Source: Polytrichum commune
Taxonomy: Eukaryota; Streptophyta; Polytrichopsida; Polytrichales; Polytrichaceae
NCBI GenBank assembly: GCA_950295325.1
Contig: OX485803.1
Span: 38,145,554-38,209,553 of the forward strand
Reading direction: 5' to 3'
DNA length: 64,000 bases
Shown here: positions 35,886 to 48,559 of the stretch, in pieces
Position numbering within the stretch: position 1 is the stretch's first letter
Layout of the letters: each line of letters begins with the position of its first letter
Notes under the pieces: generated by a model
Databases searched by the model: none
The model's input: the letters and a program-made list of their open reading frames with translations, nothing else
What the model was told of the DNA's origin: nothing
Program-made: the position numbers and the translations under genes

Positions 35886-37599
35886 CACCCTAACCTTGAT
35901 AATGTCACACCCTCCGTTTCACCAAAAAGTGTGATATAAACAAGGTGTGACATACTTGATAATGTCACATTTTGTGCATAATGTGATATTATCAAAAAAT
36001 ATGTAGAAAATCAAAATATAATTACAATTTATTTTTTAAAAAATACGAGACTTCAATGTTTACCAATGTAAAATCTAATTCAAAATTGTGAATAACAACA
36101 AGAGCACATCATAATGTGTCATTGAGATCAGGTAAAGACCTCTCACTAGAGACAAAGAAGCTTCTAATGTCACATTGTTTTGTTGATGTTAAATGTGCAA
36201 CACCAATTCTAATGAGTTTGTCATGGATTTTTTCCATTTCTAACAACTCATGAGTGCTGAAAATCTGAGAACCTTGGCTAGCCATAAAATTCAAAACATC
36301 TTTAGCATATTTTTGTGCATCGCTTAGCTTCACTACTTTAGACTCATCATCTCTGCTATCAACAATCAATGGGTCCACTTCCATGGAATCAAGAACCTGT
36401 TCGCCATCTTGCACTAATTGCACAAGCTCCTCAGTAGAAAATTCCACCTCAAAATCATCTTCACCTTCCATGTTTATGTGCTCCAAAGGACAAAGCTTTT
36501 CTACAGGCTTGCCTTCAACATCCAAACCCAAATTTAATGCGGCGATGAGTCTACCCAATTCCAAAGTTGCTTCCTCCATTTTGGACTTCATACGTTCATC
36601 AAGATTGTTTATATTTGCAGGCAATATGGCGGACTTTCTCCAACAATTTCTAATGGTTTGATCATCTAATTCATGCCATGCCGCCACACACCATAGCATA
36701 GCTTGAAATACATCAACATTCAATTTCCCAAAATCTTCATTTGAGTTGTTATCAATTTGTTGCAAAGTCCAGGCAACAAGCTTGCGCTTATAGCACATTT
36801 TGAATGCTGCAATCACTCCTTGATCCAAAGGCTGAACAACTGAAGTCACATTTGGTGGAAGGAACAAGATAGTGATATGGGAGAGTACAAAAGCATGAAA
36901 CCCATCTATAACTTTCTTGACCTCACCATGAATATCATGGCTTCCTGCATTATCCATAATAATGCAAATCTTTCTGTCTTTCAATGCCATTCTTCGGTTC
37001 TCACTCTTCACCCAATGTGTAAAAACATCACCATTCATCCAGGCTGAATTGTTAGAATTATAGTGTACTATCCTATTTGGATCAAAATTCCGAGGAAAGC
37101 ATCTGGGACGCGCTGCTTTGTGAATGAAAACAAGCTTCAATTGCTCCTTCCCTGAGATATTAGTGCAAAGCCCCAATGTCACACGGTCCTTCTTTTTCTT
37201 ATTTCCTTTCGCCTTCCCAATATTCAAAGTCTTATAAGGAGAGGCTCTATAATACAAACATGTCTCATCATACGATGCAGGCGGAGCTGCGAGAAGTTGA
37301 TCTGCGAGAGAAACCGTTGCTTCTTCGGCACATGAGATTCAAGAACCCAAGATTCAAGCGGAAGTAGGTGAAGATGCCGACGTCATCCATAGAATTTGTT
37401 GTCCATCCGGCCTTTTTTCATCCATGTTACTTGTTATTATCACACTTACACTACAAATTTTGAAAAACAAATGTGACATTATCAAGGGTGATAGTGATAA
37501 TAACGAGGGAGTTTTACACTATGGAAATCGGTTTCAAACTTTTAGGTGACAATATCAAGGTGTTCTATTAACAAGTGTGATATTATCAAGGTTAGGGTG
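35886..37599 (-). mobile_element. pogo/Tigger-like DNA transposon, 1714 bp
   Basis: TA (35884-35885 and 37600-37601) flanks terminal inverted repeats of about 25 bp that differ at one position. The left end is 'caccctaaccttgataatgt' and the right end is its reverse complement with 'aatatc'. Subterminal copies of 'tgtgayattatca' lie inside both ends (about 35930-35995 and 37465-37590) and could be transposase-binding sites. One long minus-strand frame with a DDE-type nuclease fills the centre. Confidence 0.88.
36109..37338 (-). pseudogene. pogo/Tigger-type DDE transposase lacking the N-terminus
   Basis: The frame is open from 37338 to a stop at 36109 (about 409 codons) without an early ATG. 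The first catalytic block is YDETCLYYRASPYKT, the second IIMDNAGSHD and the third PPNVTSVVQPLDQGVIAAFK. This is a DDD triad with 42 residues between the second and third Asp. A long acidic tail follows and ends with QCDIRSFF (36154-36177), which fits the PCNA-interacting consensus Q-x-x-[ILM]-x-x-[FY]-[FY]. Related transposases begin with a CENP-B-type helix-turn-helix DNA-binding region, which is absent: only about 260 bp separate the frame from the inverted repeat. The catalytic and tail regions are uninterrupted, so the element is a 5' deletion derivative or was lost recently. Confidence 0.8.
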
Positions 37600-38036
37600 T
37601 AGATCTATACACTTTAAATATACTTGTTTTACTATGTGTTATGTGTATTACATAATTTTTTATTTTTTAATATACACTAATCAACCTCCTTAATGTCACT
37701 CCTTCTTTTATATCCCGAAACTCCGGGGAACAAATGTTCTCAGTTTGAATCTCACTCCTTGTTGTCAAGTTCCCCTCCTAATAATCATGGATCCTGAAGT
37801 TAAAATAAACCACCAAAGACTTCAAACCACATGCTCACACACATCATATTGTCATTGTTGTAATTATAAGAGACATAATGTGAGATGTTCTACCGTAAAG
37901 AGCTCTCTATTCTGACACAAAATAATTTTCTCCCTCGACTTTTGCCACATGTCATACTCACATTTGTCAAGAACCACTCATATCCCATGTGGAAACTACA
38001 TTCGGGCACATGTAAATATAAAATAGAGAGCCCTCT

Positions 38037-39298
38037 TGTGAGGCCAAACCCACCACCCTTAAGCGTCCTAGTCCGGGTGATGGTTTTGAGAATCACATGC
38101 ACTCCATCGAAACTTGTGGTAGCGTGAAATATAACTTCCATATCCGGGGACACCCACATCATTTTAAGTCATGGTGTTTTATTAATGCTAGCCTCTTGAC
38201 TAGTTATAGAGTTGGCTTTCTCAAGAGTCCAACTTGCGGCCTTGGCTACACATGCCCTTAAGGATATTCCTCTTACTCCTTTAGTCTTGATTTTTCTTGT
38301 CTCGCCATCGCGAGAATCCTTTACACTTTCCATCAACTTACGCGCTTGGTTTATTTCATAGAGAGAATACAAGCGTTAAAAAACGCTATTCTATATAATC
38401 AATCCTAAGTGCGATCACTCGTGAAACCCACACATGCCACCACCTAACCTAATGTGGCCAACTACTTGTCTATAAACTAATATAGTAATATAAACTAATC
38501 AGTCTTAGCCGCAGCTAACCAGCTACCCAAAATACAGTCTCAGCTGTAGCTAAGAAGCTGCCCAAAATACAGTCCCGGCCACAACCATCCAGTTGCCTCT
38601 AATGCAGTTGCAGTTGCAGCTAACCAGCTGCCCAAAATACAATCCCGGCCACAACCATCCAGCTGCCTCTAATGCAGTCGCAGTTGCAGCTAACCAGCTG
38701 CCTCCTGATACAGTCTCCCCTAGCCGCTAATCGAGCATTTCCCTAAGTCTTTGTTTTCAATCCTTTAACTAATGAGTTAATCTAACCCACTAATTCCACT
38801 AAATAACTACCTAATCCCCACATGTTGTCTCAAGCTCTAAGAGCTCACTCCACTGGAGAGGAATTGAGAGAGAGAGGATGTGAGGGGAAGAACCTTAAGA
38901 AGAGGCAAAAAAAAAAAGGAACATAAGGAGGGGAGAGGATAAGGGAGGAAGGGGAGAGTTAGGGCACCCAATCACAACTCCTTTAACCTTCTCCTACTTA
39001 GTAGGACCTCATCCTATCCGCTAAGCCCTCACCCCCTAAACCAACAAGAACATGTTCTAATTCAAACATTTAAATCAAAGGCACTTCCCCTTGCCTCATC
39101 AAGCACTACTCCTCTAATCAAAACACTCCCTAATGTCACTAAGCTTCTAATTCATCACACAAAATGGCTTAAGGCCTAAACACAAATCCACACCAAACCT
39201 CACTCTTTTTATACTTTTGATTGTTTTAACAACACTCCAAATGCAATCCTAAATAAGTTCTAAACATAAAACAAATATGAACACTCATTTTGGGCTCA
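38037..39298 (-). mobile_element. LTR-like repeat, copy A (solo LTR candidate)
   Basis: Read on the minus strand it begins TGAGCCCAAAATGAGTG (39298) and ends GGTTTGGCCTCACA (38037), i.e. TG...CA. It is alignable with copy B (48140-50717) at both ends: 'gaacatg.tcttgttggttt', 'aggtcctactaagtaggaga' and 'acccggactaggacgcttaa'. Compared with B it lacks about 1.1 kb next to the CT tract, and it carries a 35-bp minisatellite. No coding sequence is recognised. The TG/CA ends suggest an LTR, but no target duplication was found. Confidence 0.6.
38505..38730. repeat. minisatellite, 35-bp unit with 70-bp higher order
   Basis: About six units of 'gcagctaaccagctgcccaaaatacagtc'-type sequence alternate with 'gccacaaccatccagctgcc'-type units; identical phrases recur 70 bp apart (38571 and 38641). 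Confidence 0.85.
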
Positions 39299-42200
39299 TA
39301 CCTCTACAATGTTTATTTTTTCTAGGTCCAAAATTGATTCCTAATGCATTAAGAAAATTGATCAATGTCTTCATTCCTTATAATGAAGTTTTAACATATC
39401 TAAACTTATCAAACACTATTTATTTAAGCGTTTCATTGTATGATGGTACATGTGGACCCTTGTATATGAAATTTGTAATTATTCTAAATTGCTTATAAAC
39501 TAGGTGCCTCATAATGGAGGGAAGCTAGTGATGAGTAGTAAGATGTGAGCAATGAACAATACCATGAGATATAAGTTCCCATTTTAAAGATGTATTCCAT
39601 AGCGATTTAGCTATAAATGGACCACAATGGGGCATTTGACTTTCGAGAAATGAATGCTATTACTGTGGAATTCATGCTCTACATCTTATCAAGGGGTCCA
39701 TTACCAAGTAATCACCCTAGCATTTGTATATCTAGAAATAAGCCATAATATTATATTGTAGCTTGAATATCAATAAGTGGACCTACAAAATAGCTACAAT
39801 AACCTACATACATTGAAAGTTCATAAAATCTAAATGTCAACAATGTATTGACATCATATCATGATTATATATTATTAACTATTAGTGCTCGAGAACAATC
39901 GCAACCCTATATGATGTAGGTATGATGCCCATGACCTTGTTGTGGTCTAAAACTTCAGCCACATAAATGAGGTTGTTCACCATCATGTAGTCAACCTTGC
40001 ATATATACATTAATATATGATACACATGTGTTTATATCGCCCATTGCCATTTCTTCCCCACCGTGGCATACATTGTAAGTGTTGTATTCTCCCATTTGTT
40101 CCTATGCTTTGGACATTGATATGTGTGAGCAAGTTCCACTTATACTTCCATGTATGCCTACAAATTAAAATTCTAAATTTTCTAGAATGCCTCCATCAAT
40201 TCACTTCTTAAATCTATGTGAATTCTAGGCATACAATCAAGTGCATGCTCACTACTGTACTTGGAATGTGTTTGCATTTGTTTTTAAAGAAACTGAACAT
40301 TGTATGTAATGACAATATTACAAATCATTTTAACACCACCATGCCAAGCTTGCAGTTGTTGATGTTTAAAATAAAGTAAGGCATTTGATTACATTTTGTG
40401 TGAACTCTCCAATCATAGTGTTATCAACGAAGATGTTGCCATTTATGACACAATACCACGGTTATAGGATACTAGTGGATGTATCTCCAAATATTTTGCC
40501 TCCCTCACCTCTCACAAGTTATTACTCGTTGCTCACATGATAGCACTCCCCATTCTAAAAGCGGTGGCCCAAAAAGGATGCAATGATTGGCGGGATAGGT
40601 CTTGTTTCCTACCACTTCAGATCACTTTTGGGTGTCATTGAGTTAATTGTTTTATGTGCATACATATGCATAGTCGGATATTTTGATGCTCAAAATAGGG
40701 AGACTCTATTGTACACGTGGGGGTTTGGCGTACTTGACTTTTTGGGAAAATATAAAGGATTAATTGCATGGAGTAAAGTTATGAAACAACTTGCATTCCT
40801 CGTCATTTTTCTACTCTGTCTTTGAAAAGTATTGCACAACTTTCAAGCTAGTCTTTCTAACCGAATCAACTTATATCATTGTTGTCTATTTTTGTACTTT
40901 ACTAGGCCTCCATACATCTAGTCTATATTGTTTCCAAATAAAGTAGGTTGATAGTAGGATAGGCATAAAATAATCTAAAGAAATTAAACCTAAATTTCTT
41001 GAAAAAATAATGAGCCATATTGCATAAATGGAAGGAAAAATAATCATAGAGATGTCTAAATATTGGGAAATTTTGGTGTGTTATGGAATGAGGCCAAAGT
41101 CAATAGTTTAAATGCACTAAAAACATTAACTATCACGTGCATTCACTCTAACATTCAAATAGAGTGAATTCTAAATGACATTGGACATCTCAAAATCAAG
41201 AATCTTAGAAGCTCGAGAGAAATGAAATCTGCTAGAGAAGTGTGGAGAAAGTCCAAATAAGATATGTCACGTGCCAAAATATGTATGTATTATATATGTA
41301 CACACTTGCCTAATTTTCATGAAAGTTTTCACGAGCCACCTAAGCCCTTTTTTCCAAAATAAATAAATTATTGGGCAATTTTTACCCATCTTCTATCAAT
41401 CTATGGTAGTACATACATGACACAAAATACCATGAACATTGTAATGGGCTCCAAGGAGCACATAACCGATGTGGTAAACTTACAACTCAAACACCACAAA
41501 AAGCAAAGATTTGGGAGGGCAAGATTTGGGATTACATCACGGTGTCGCCAACATGGAGACAACACCAAGATTTTGAATAGCTTTTTGTAAGGGAAGCACG
41601 GAACTTCGTCCAAAACCTAACTTGTCCCTTTAGCCATTTCTTGTTGTCCCCAAAACTACCTCCAAAATAGTACCAAAATACAAACTCTTAAGGCTTAAAG
41701 GTTAGGGCCAGGGCTAGACATCCATCTCTTTGACATGGGCCCCATCACCATAATCGATGTAGAGGGATGTAGTAAAAACTTGATCCCCATAGATTTGTGG
41801 TTAATGTTTCTCAAGTTTGTGCCTCTAAACTAACTTCAGGTCTTTGATGCTAATTCTTGCACTCTCATGAATGAGTTAAACCTTCGCTATGCGATAAACT
41901 TTCGTATGTTGAATCCTTATGGAGGGGGGGGGGGGGGGGGGAAACAAATTTATCTAAATACAAAAAGCATGTCATAATGTAATCTATTGTAATTTCACCT
42001 TGGGCGATAGTGGTGAGGGCCCAACTCAAAGAAAGTGGTGTCTAGCCATGACCAACAAAGGTCAAGGTTCAAGGATCCTCCAAAATAATAAGGTGGGTAC
42101 ATCTATTTGGGTTTATGACCTATTATGGATACCTACACTTAAGGGTGCGTTAATTACCAATGATTCTTAATTTGACAATCTTTCTCCAAAATGTGATTCT

Positions 42201-45064
42201 AAATTGAAGAATTTAATATCATATGGATTATTCATGGATTAATTCACCAATAAAGTTTCCAAACTCCATATAAAAGGAGCATAATTGTCAAAGTTGGGAT
42301 CATAATTTGTTTTATCATGTACATGTGGCTTCCTCACTCCAATAATTATAGCCAACACTTTCTCTTGAGAATTTGAAAAATGGATTTGTTGGTGGACACA
42401 AAGCATGTGTTACATAGAAAATAATAACCAAGTCAAAATATATCATGTACCATGTGCACACGTCAAGTCCACCGTGTAGTACATTAGGTGTGACATAAAG
42501 AAGTGAGTAAAGGCTTCAACATATATAGGTAGGTCCATAGATTTGCCAACACTTTAGTAAGGCGATATTAGCAAGTGTGGCATGTCTCTCGTGGTCCTAC
42601 ATTCTCACAATCATGAGGTTCAAGTCGAGGTCAAAGTTGGTTGTTCAAGAAGCAATTAATCCCATGCAAAAGGTGGGGAACGACCACGATGGGTTTGAAA
42701 TATTCCGAGTCAAAATTGATGTAAAAAGTTCAAATGATCCAAATGTGTTTGAATCAAATGGCTTCCATACTACTTAGAAAGGATAATCCAACAAGATAAA
42801 TCAAATGTAATTGGATCTTATCACCTATTTTGGGTTCCGGATGTGATCGAATTTATTTGGCTGGTTTAGTTGATTAGGAATCCACATGACTCAGTCTATT
42901 TGGATCACATGTCAATTTCTTGCAGGCAATTATAAGTCGAATTAATCCATAACCCAATTTGGTCATAATATAGGACTATTTGTTTGTGCTACCCATCGTA
43001 GGTCATGCCCCAACTTATGTGTGCACCCATCTTTTTTGTGTTAATTTAGCTCTTGTGCAAGAAAACTCGAACCGAGTCATAGGGCTACCTAAATTATAGA
43101 TTGCTCTCAAATACCAATGTGAGACATTGACTTACAATAGGGTATATGGGCCATATGTGGTCACTCTTCTTAATTGGATACCTATACTATTGAGTGGCAT
43201 ATGAAATTGTTCACACTCGTGAACAGACACCAAAAAGACACATGTTACAACGAGATTGTATCATGTGTTCGCCTTTCTAAGTTTAGTTGTAAACGCAATT
43301 GAGATAGCATGTGTGTGTGTTTTTTTTAAAACTTAAAACTCGATTTTCACCTTGACTTGTCATAACTTATGCATCTGTACTTTGGATCCAAAGTTCTAAA
43401 TGATAATCTTAATGATTTGCATGTGCAAAGCGGGCAAAACAATTCCCAAGCCAATCCAACGGCTAAAATTGCTCATGTATCTAGAACGACCACATAAATA
43501 AAAATAAATTTAAAAGTAACGCCCGTATCCAGGTACCGGCATGAATGTGAGCCCGTTAGCCGTATGTTGATCACAGTTAACCACGATGCAACATAGGGTG
43601 TTGTGCCTCCTTTAAGAGGTGGGCTCTGATAGCAGAGCAATCGTCCCAAGTTCATTTGGGGGGGGGGAGGGGAGAGCAGGTGTTTGTTTGTTGTCAAGTT
43701 TTCTTTTATTTAGGACCAAATATGTAAGATACATACAACAGATTAGGGTTTCCTCAAGATACATATTACTTTATGGGGTGATGTGGCCCGTGACTTGTGA
43801 ATCTATAAGGATTTGTTTTCCATATAGTGACCATGGTAGAGATGCCCAACAAGCTCGTGGGTATAAGATGTAAATATCTAAAGATATTCGTTTGTGTGGT
43901 GGGGAATGGGCGGTAGACATATGTAAGAGTTATGTGGTGATTTGTAAACCTAGAGCCTATTTATTTTCATGGGACCACTAAATGTACATCTCTCAAGAAG
44001 GACATGGATTGTTCTTAGGTACGGACCTTGGGAATTGACTCTTTCATGTGATGTTTGTACTTTGTAGTGGAATCCCCTCGTATATATGCCGCATTGTATG
44101 CCTATTTATAGACACTCCAATTACAACATGGTTTAGCCAAAGTATGCTACTACAACTGTGCACGTTATTGATAGTTTTCATGAGACCTTGGGCCCCCTTG
44201 GGGCACGCTTCCATGTGCTTGAGAAGGGGTGACAAAGTCGGGGGGAAAATCACTAGATGATAAAGCTAGACCGTTGCATATGAAAATGTGCATTTGACTT
44301 TTCCGGTCTACTAGAATCATTGGCTCCGAGGGGGTGACTTATTAGGAAGATGTAGTTGGAATGGTGCGATCAAAGATATGGTGTAGTTTATTACTTGTTG
44401 TGATCAATGGCCGACACAATGATAAGGGTAAGTTGAAATTTCAGGAGAGGGATGGGACTGTCTCGACGTTCAAGAACCCAAAAAATGATTTCATTTGAGT
44501 GGGAAACAAATTTATCTCCATTAGCTTGTTAGTGTGGACTCGAGATTATGATATGCTGCGCTGAATTTATTTGTGATGGCATCTTCTAATCAATCAAACC
44601 ATGCTCAAAGTTTTTAGATTGTAGGGATGGCATTTTGTCAGAATTCTCAAATCTCAAGATATGAAGTGCAGTAAAACTAGTCATACACCATTTAAATTGC
44701 GTAAATGCGATGATAACCACATTCCAACTTACATGTTTGACAACAAGACAAAACTACTCTATCGTGTTTTGGTCTTGAACCATGATCCATGCTCCACATG
44801 AAAGTGTTTGTGCATGAAGATGCTTGACAATACCGTCCAAGAAGTCACCGACATCACCAAAGTCTACCTTGCTTTGCTGGAATAAATAGCACATGAAAGT
44901 GTGCCCTTAGGTTCAAGTTCCATGGGCCCACTAAACTTCGCCAAAAGATATGCTTGGGTACGGGGGGGGCATTGGCAATTGGCTCTTTCATGGATGTACT
45001 ATAGATACTTTGGAGCGGAATTGCCTTTCTCTTTACAAAAATAGAATGAATGCCATTAACACTA
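39299..45064. other. gene-poor region
   Basis: Nearly 6 kb without a recognised gene. There is a run of about 17 G near 41925-41941 and another of 9-10 near 43660. Segments 43970-44090 and 44925-45045 look like diverged direct copies ('ttgggaattgactctttcat' against 'attggcaattggctctttcat'). Confidence 0.5.
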
Positions 45065-45072
45065 TATTCAAG

Positions 45073-46331
45073 GGCGGATGTTAAGTTCCCCCCACGAACT
45101 TTTCGGGGGAGGAATATTTGGGCAGGGGCAGCCGCTCGTCAGATTTTATGAACCCGACCAAAAATTGATGCCCGCCCGCCCGACTTTGAAAAAACTATTG
45201 TCCTTGCATTCTTGAAGGTCACTTATCCACAAATCTTATATTGAGTGCACTTCAATTTCAAGGTCCCAAATCCAATGTATATGTTCACTTCCATGGAGTA
45301 AATAAGCAATTGATTGGATTTCATTCACAAAGTGAAACCGCCAATAAAGCATGTGATTAACTTGGAAGTTAAAAATATTACGAAATCCTCATTAGCACTA
45401 AGGTTATAATTTTTGTGACTTACAATTGAAAGGGTCTTTGTCATTCTAAAATGAAACTAAAATTAATGATTTATTTTTATATTTTTTATATTAGATATTT
45501 TTTATAGTTAATACCTTCTATTATCACAACGTTTTCATACGCATTTAAACTAGTTAAGTGTAATTGAATGCAACTAAGTCTAATAAATCCTGATTAATCC
45601 TGGTTAATTCTAATTAAGCCCAATTAAATCAGAAAGAGTGCTAACCAAAATAATTAAGCCTAATTAATTATAAATTTTATTTACTGTAATTAATCACAAT
45701 TTAATAGAATTAACTCCACTTAATATAGTTTATAATTAATTAGGCTTAATTATTTTAGTAAGCATATTTTCTGATTTAATTCAGCTTCATTAGCATTAAT
45801 CAGAATTAATTAGACTTAGTTACATTCAATCACATTTGATTAATTTAAATGCATATGAATACTTTGTGAAAGTAGAAGTTATTAACTAGACTATAATTTT
45901 TAACATATAAAAAATAAACCATTAATTTTAGTTCCATTTTAGAATGACAAATACCCTTTTAATGGTAAGTCACAAAAATTATAACCTCAGTGCTAATGAG
46001 GATTTCGTAATACTTTTAACTTCCAAGTTAATTACATGCTTTAATGGCGGTTTCACTTTGTGAATGAAATCCAATCAATTGCTTATTTACTCAATGGAAG
46101 TGAACATATATATTGGATTTGGGACCTTGAAAATGAAGTGCATTAAATATGGGATTTGTGGATAAGTGACCTTCAAGAATGCAAGGACAATAGTTTTTTC
46201 AAAGTGGGGCGGGCAGGCAACAATTTTCGGTCGGGTCCAAAAAATATGACGGGCGGCTACCCCTGCCCGAATATTCCTCCCCCGAAAAGTTCATGGGGGG
46301 GGGGGGGGGGGGGGGAACTTAACGTCCGCCG
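45073..46331. mobile_element. 1.26-kb foldback element with 8-bp duplication
   Basis: TATTCAAG occurs on both sides (45065-45072 and 46332-46339). The ends are GGCGGATGTTAAGTTCCCC and the reverse complement of 'ggggaacttaacgtccgcc'. The inverted arms are about 600 bp each and meet near 45700, so almost the whole element is self-complementary. Long inverted repeats with an 8-9 bp duplication fit a Mutator-like or hAT-type non-autonomous element. The right arm contains a G run of over 20, where the left arm has only six C. Confidence 0.8.
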
Positions 46332-46339
46332 TATTCAAG

Positions 46340-47264
46340 CATGGTTTCATTGAAGCTATTTAAAAACACTTTGTTTCCAATTGTGCAGACAATTTTGCTC
46401 GGAATGAGGACGGGCAAGTGCCAAATCACCAAAGTGGCAAGTGACTTGGTGTAAGAATCACATGGCTTGTCAATATTTATACAAGGCACCCTTCGTATGG
46501 TAACCCTCTATTGCCATGGGGTGCATTCCAATGAACTTGGAACATTCATATTACCCTCGATGTTGAGAGCAATTCAATCCATTGTCATCAACATGTATAT
46601 GATCAATCCCTTTTGTGTGAAAAATCAACTACATTATGAAGATATGTGGAAGAAAATATTTGCGTGTCATCAAAAGTTTGAAAAGATTCAACGGTCACAA
46701 AGTTGCAACTATCAAGATGAAGCGTTTAGTACATTTTCTCTAAATATGAATGACGGGATGAATGTGTGAGTTCAATAAAAATAGAATCATATGTATGTAT
46801 ATAGGATACACATTTGTGAGAATTTGCATTTCTAAATTTGGAGTTCATATGTACATGTACACTAGAGATAGTCAGAGTTCAATGATAAGATGAGTAGTGT
46901 CTCTCATAACGAGTTTGAATGCCCTTTGAAACATGTTTGGTGCAGGGTGTTGCCCACATAACTATAGGTGGTTGGTCCTTGCAATGGGCAACACTTTGGG
47001 CATGGAAATTGACATCCTTTTTCAAGTCTTGGTGACCTTTTACAAGCTTCCAAAAAACTTTAGAGTGTCGTTCTCTCTCAAATTGAATCGAAATCGAACA
47101 AGACAAACCTATCTATTCTTGAAACATTAAATGTCTTGCCGCGGAGTGGCTTCCCTAGATGAAAGCACGAAGTGGCTCCATAATGGCTTCTTTATTTGAG
47201 AGAGATCTTATAATAAAATTTTCATGAAATTTGTCTAGGGGAAGAGAAGATGAATGCAAAAGAA
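46340..47264. other. gene-poor region
   Basis: The frames at 46467-46769 and 46933-47130 have no recognisable domain. No RNA gene or element end is seen. Confidence 0.4.
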
Positions 47265-47460
47265 GACAAGAGAATGGTCAAACTTTATCATTTTTTCTTT
47301 CAAAAGTGCCTTTTTTGGGCATACATTTAAAAAATCAATACTTTCATTTTTTGGTGCTTGGTCATTCCTCTTGGTCCACATTTGGTTTACATCTAGTGAG
47401 GGGCCCAAAGGCTTTCTAAATCAAATTTACAAGAATTCAAACCATGGAAAAGGCCATCTT
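47265..47460 (-). repeat. dispersed repeat, copy 3 of 3
   Basis: Reverse complement of the family at 5752 and 30176 ('gtttacatctagtgagggg', 'ttggtccacat', 'ggtcattcctcttgg'). Confidence 0.7.
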
Positions 47461-48139
47461 CCAGTGGTGATGTGAAATGTAGATGTGTCTTATTTGGATG
47501 CTCTTTCCCTTTGCACCCATTGCTTCTAGGCTTGAAATACATAAGAAATGCCCATAGCCATTTCTCTTGTACATTTTAGAGCTTATACAAATATCTTGTG
47601 CATTATCAAATTTAAATACCCCCCTCCCCAATTATGTTGACCATTGAGCTTAGTATAGTTTGCATATTTTGAGCACGTAATCACACATAACCACACCTAA
47701 TCACATACCACTCAAATATGAGTATCCAAGTTATTGATGTGTTGGACATAACCCCCCTACCCAATCATTTGAAATGGAACTAATATGGCTATACCAAAAA
47801 TATAAATACCTCATTCCAAAGACTGACTCTCTCAAACTCACACGATACACACTCCTGCATACTATCACTTGGGCATATTATCGACTCCTTCCAAATAACC
47901 CATTCATACTTCTTGTCACCAATAACATCTTGCCCCCTGTTAAAACAACTTTATTCATCGTTCTCGAAAGATGTTGTATGTGGATCATTACAAACAACTT
48001 TCCATCATAAATGGCACAAACTTGGATATGCCCACCTGCAATATAAACCTTCAAATTGATGCCAAATGACTCCCATAACTACAAAACATACCATGAGCAA
48101 AATCAACAACCCCTACACCTATAGTCTCCAACTCCTCTA
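47461..48139. other. intergenic, nothing recognised
   Basis: No gene or repeat family is recognised. Confidence 0.4.
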
Positions 48140-48505
48140 TGAGCCCAAAATGAGTGTTCATATTTGTTTTATGATTAGAATTTATTTAGCATTGCATTTG
48201 GAGTGTTATTGAAACAATCAAAAGTATAAAAAGAGTGAGGCTTGGTGTGGTTTATGTTTTAGGCTTTAAGCCTATTTTGTGTGGTTAAGTAGGAGCTTAG
48301 TGATATTAGGGAGTGTTGTGATTAAGTGAGTAGTGGTTGATGAAGCAAGAGGAAGGTCCTTGGATTTAAATGTTTGAATTAGAACATGCTCTTGTTGGTT
48401 TAAAGGGTGAAGGTTTAGTGGATAGGATAAGGTCCTACTAAGTAGGAGAAGGTTAAGGGGCTTGTGGTCTTGGGTGCCCTCTCCTCCTCCTTCTCTTCTC
48501 TCTTC

Positions 48506-48513
<8 letters not shown>

Positions 48514-48557
<44 letters not shown>
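48514..48557. repeat. (CT)n microsatellite in copy B
   Basis: About 20 CT units at the place where copy A has only 'gagagagaga'-type remnants. Confidence 0.95.

Positions 48558-48559
<2 letters not shown>

Noticed and set aside
37600-38036. Possible gene in minus-strand frame 37890-38162
   Set aside because: It crosses the edge of LTR-like copy A and shows no domain.
43605-43665. Sequence resembling tRNA promoter boxes
   Set aside because: The A- and B-box matches are weak and no cloverleaf can be folded with proper arms.
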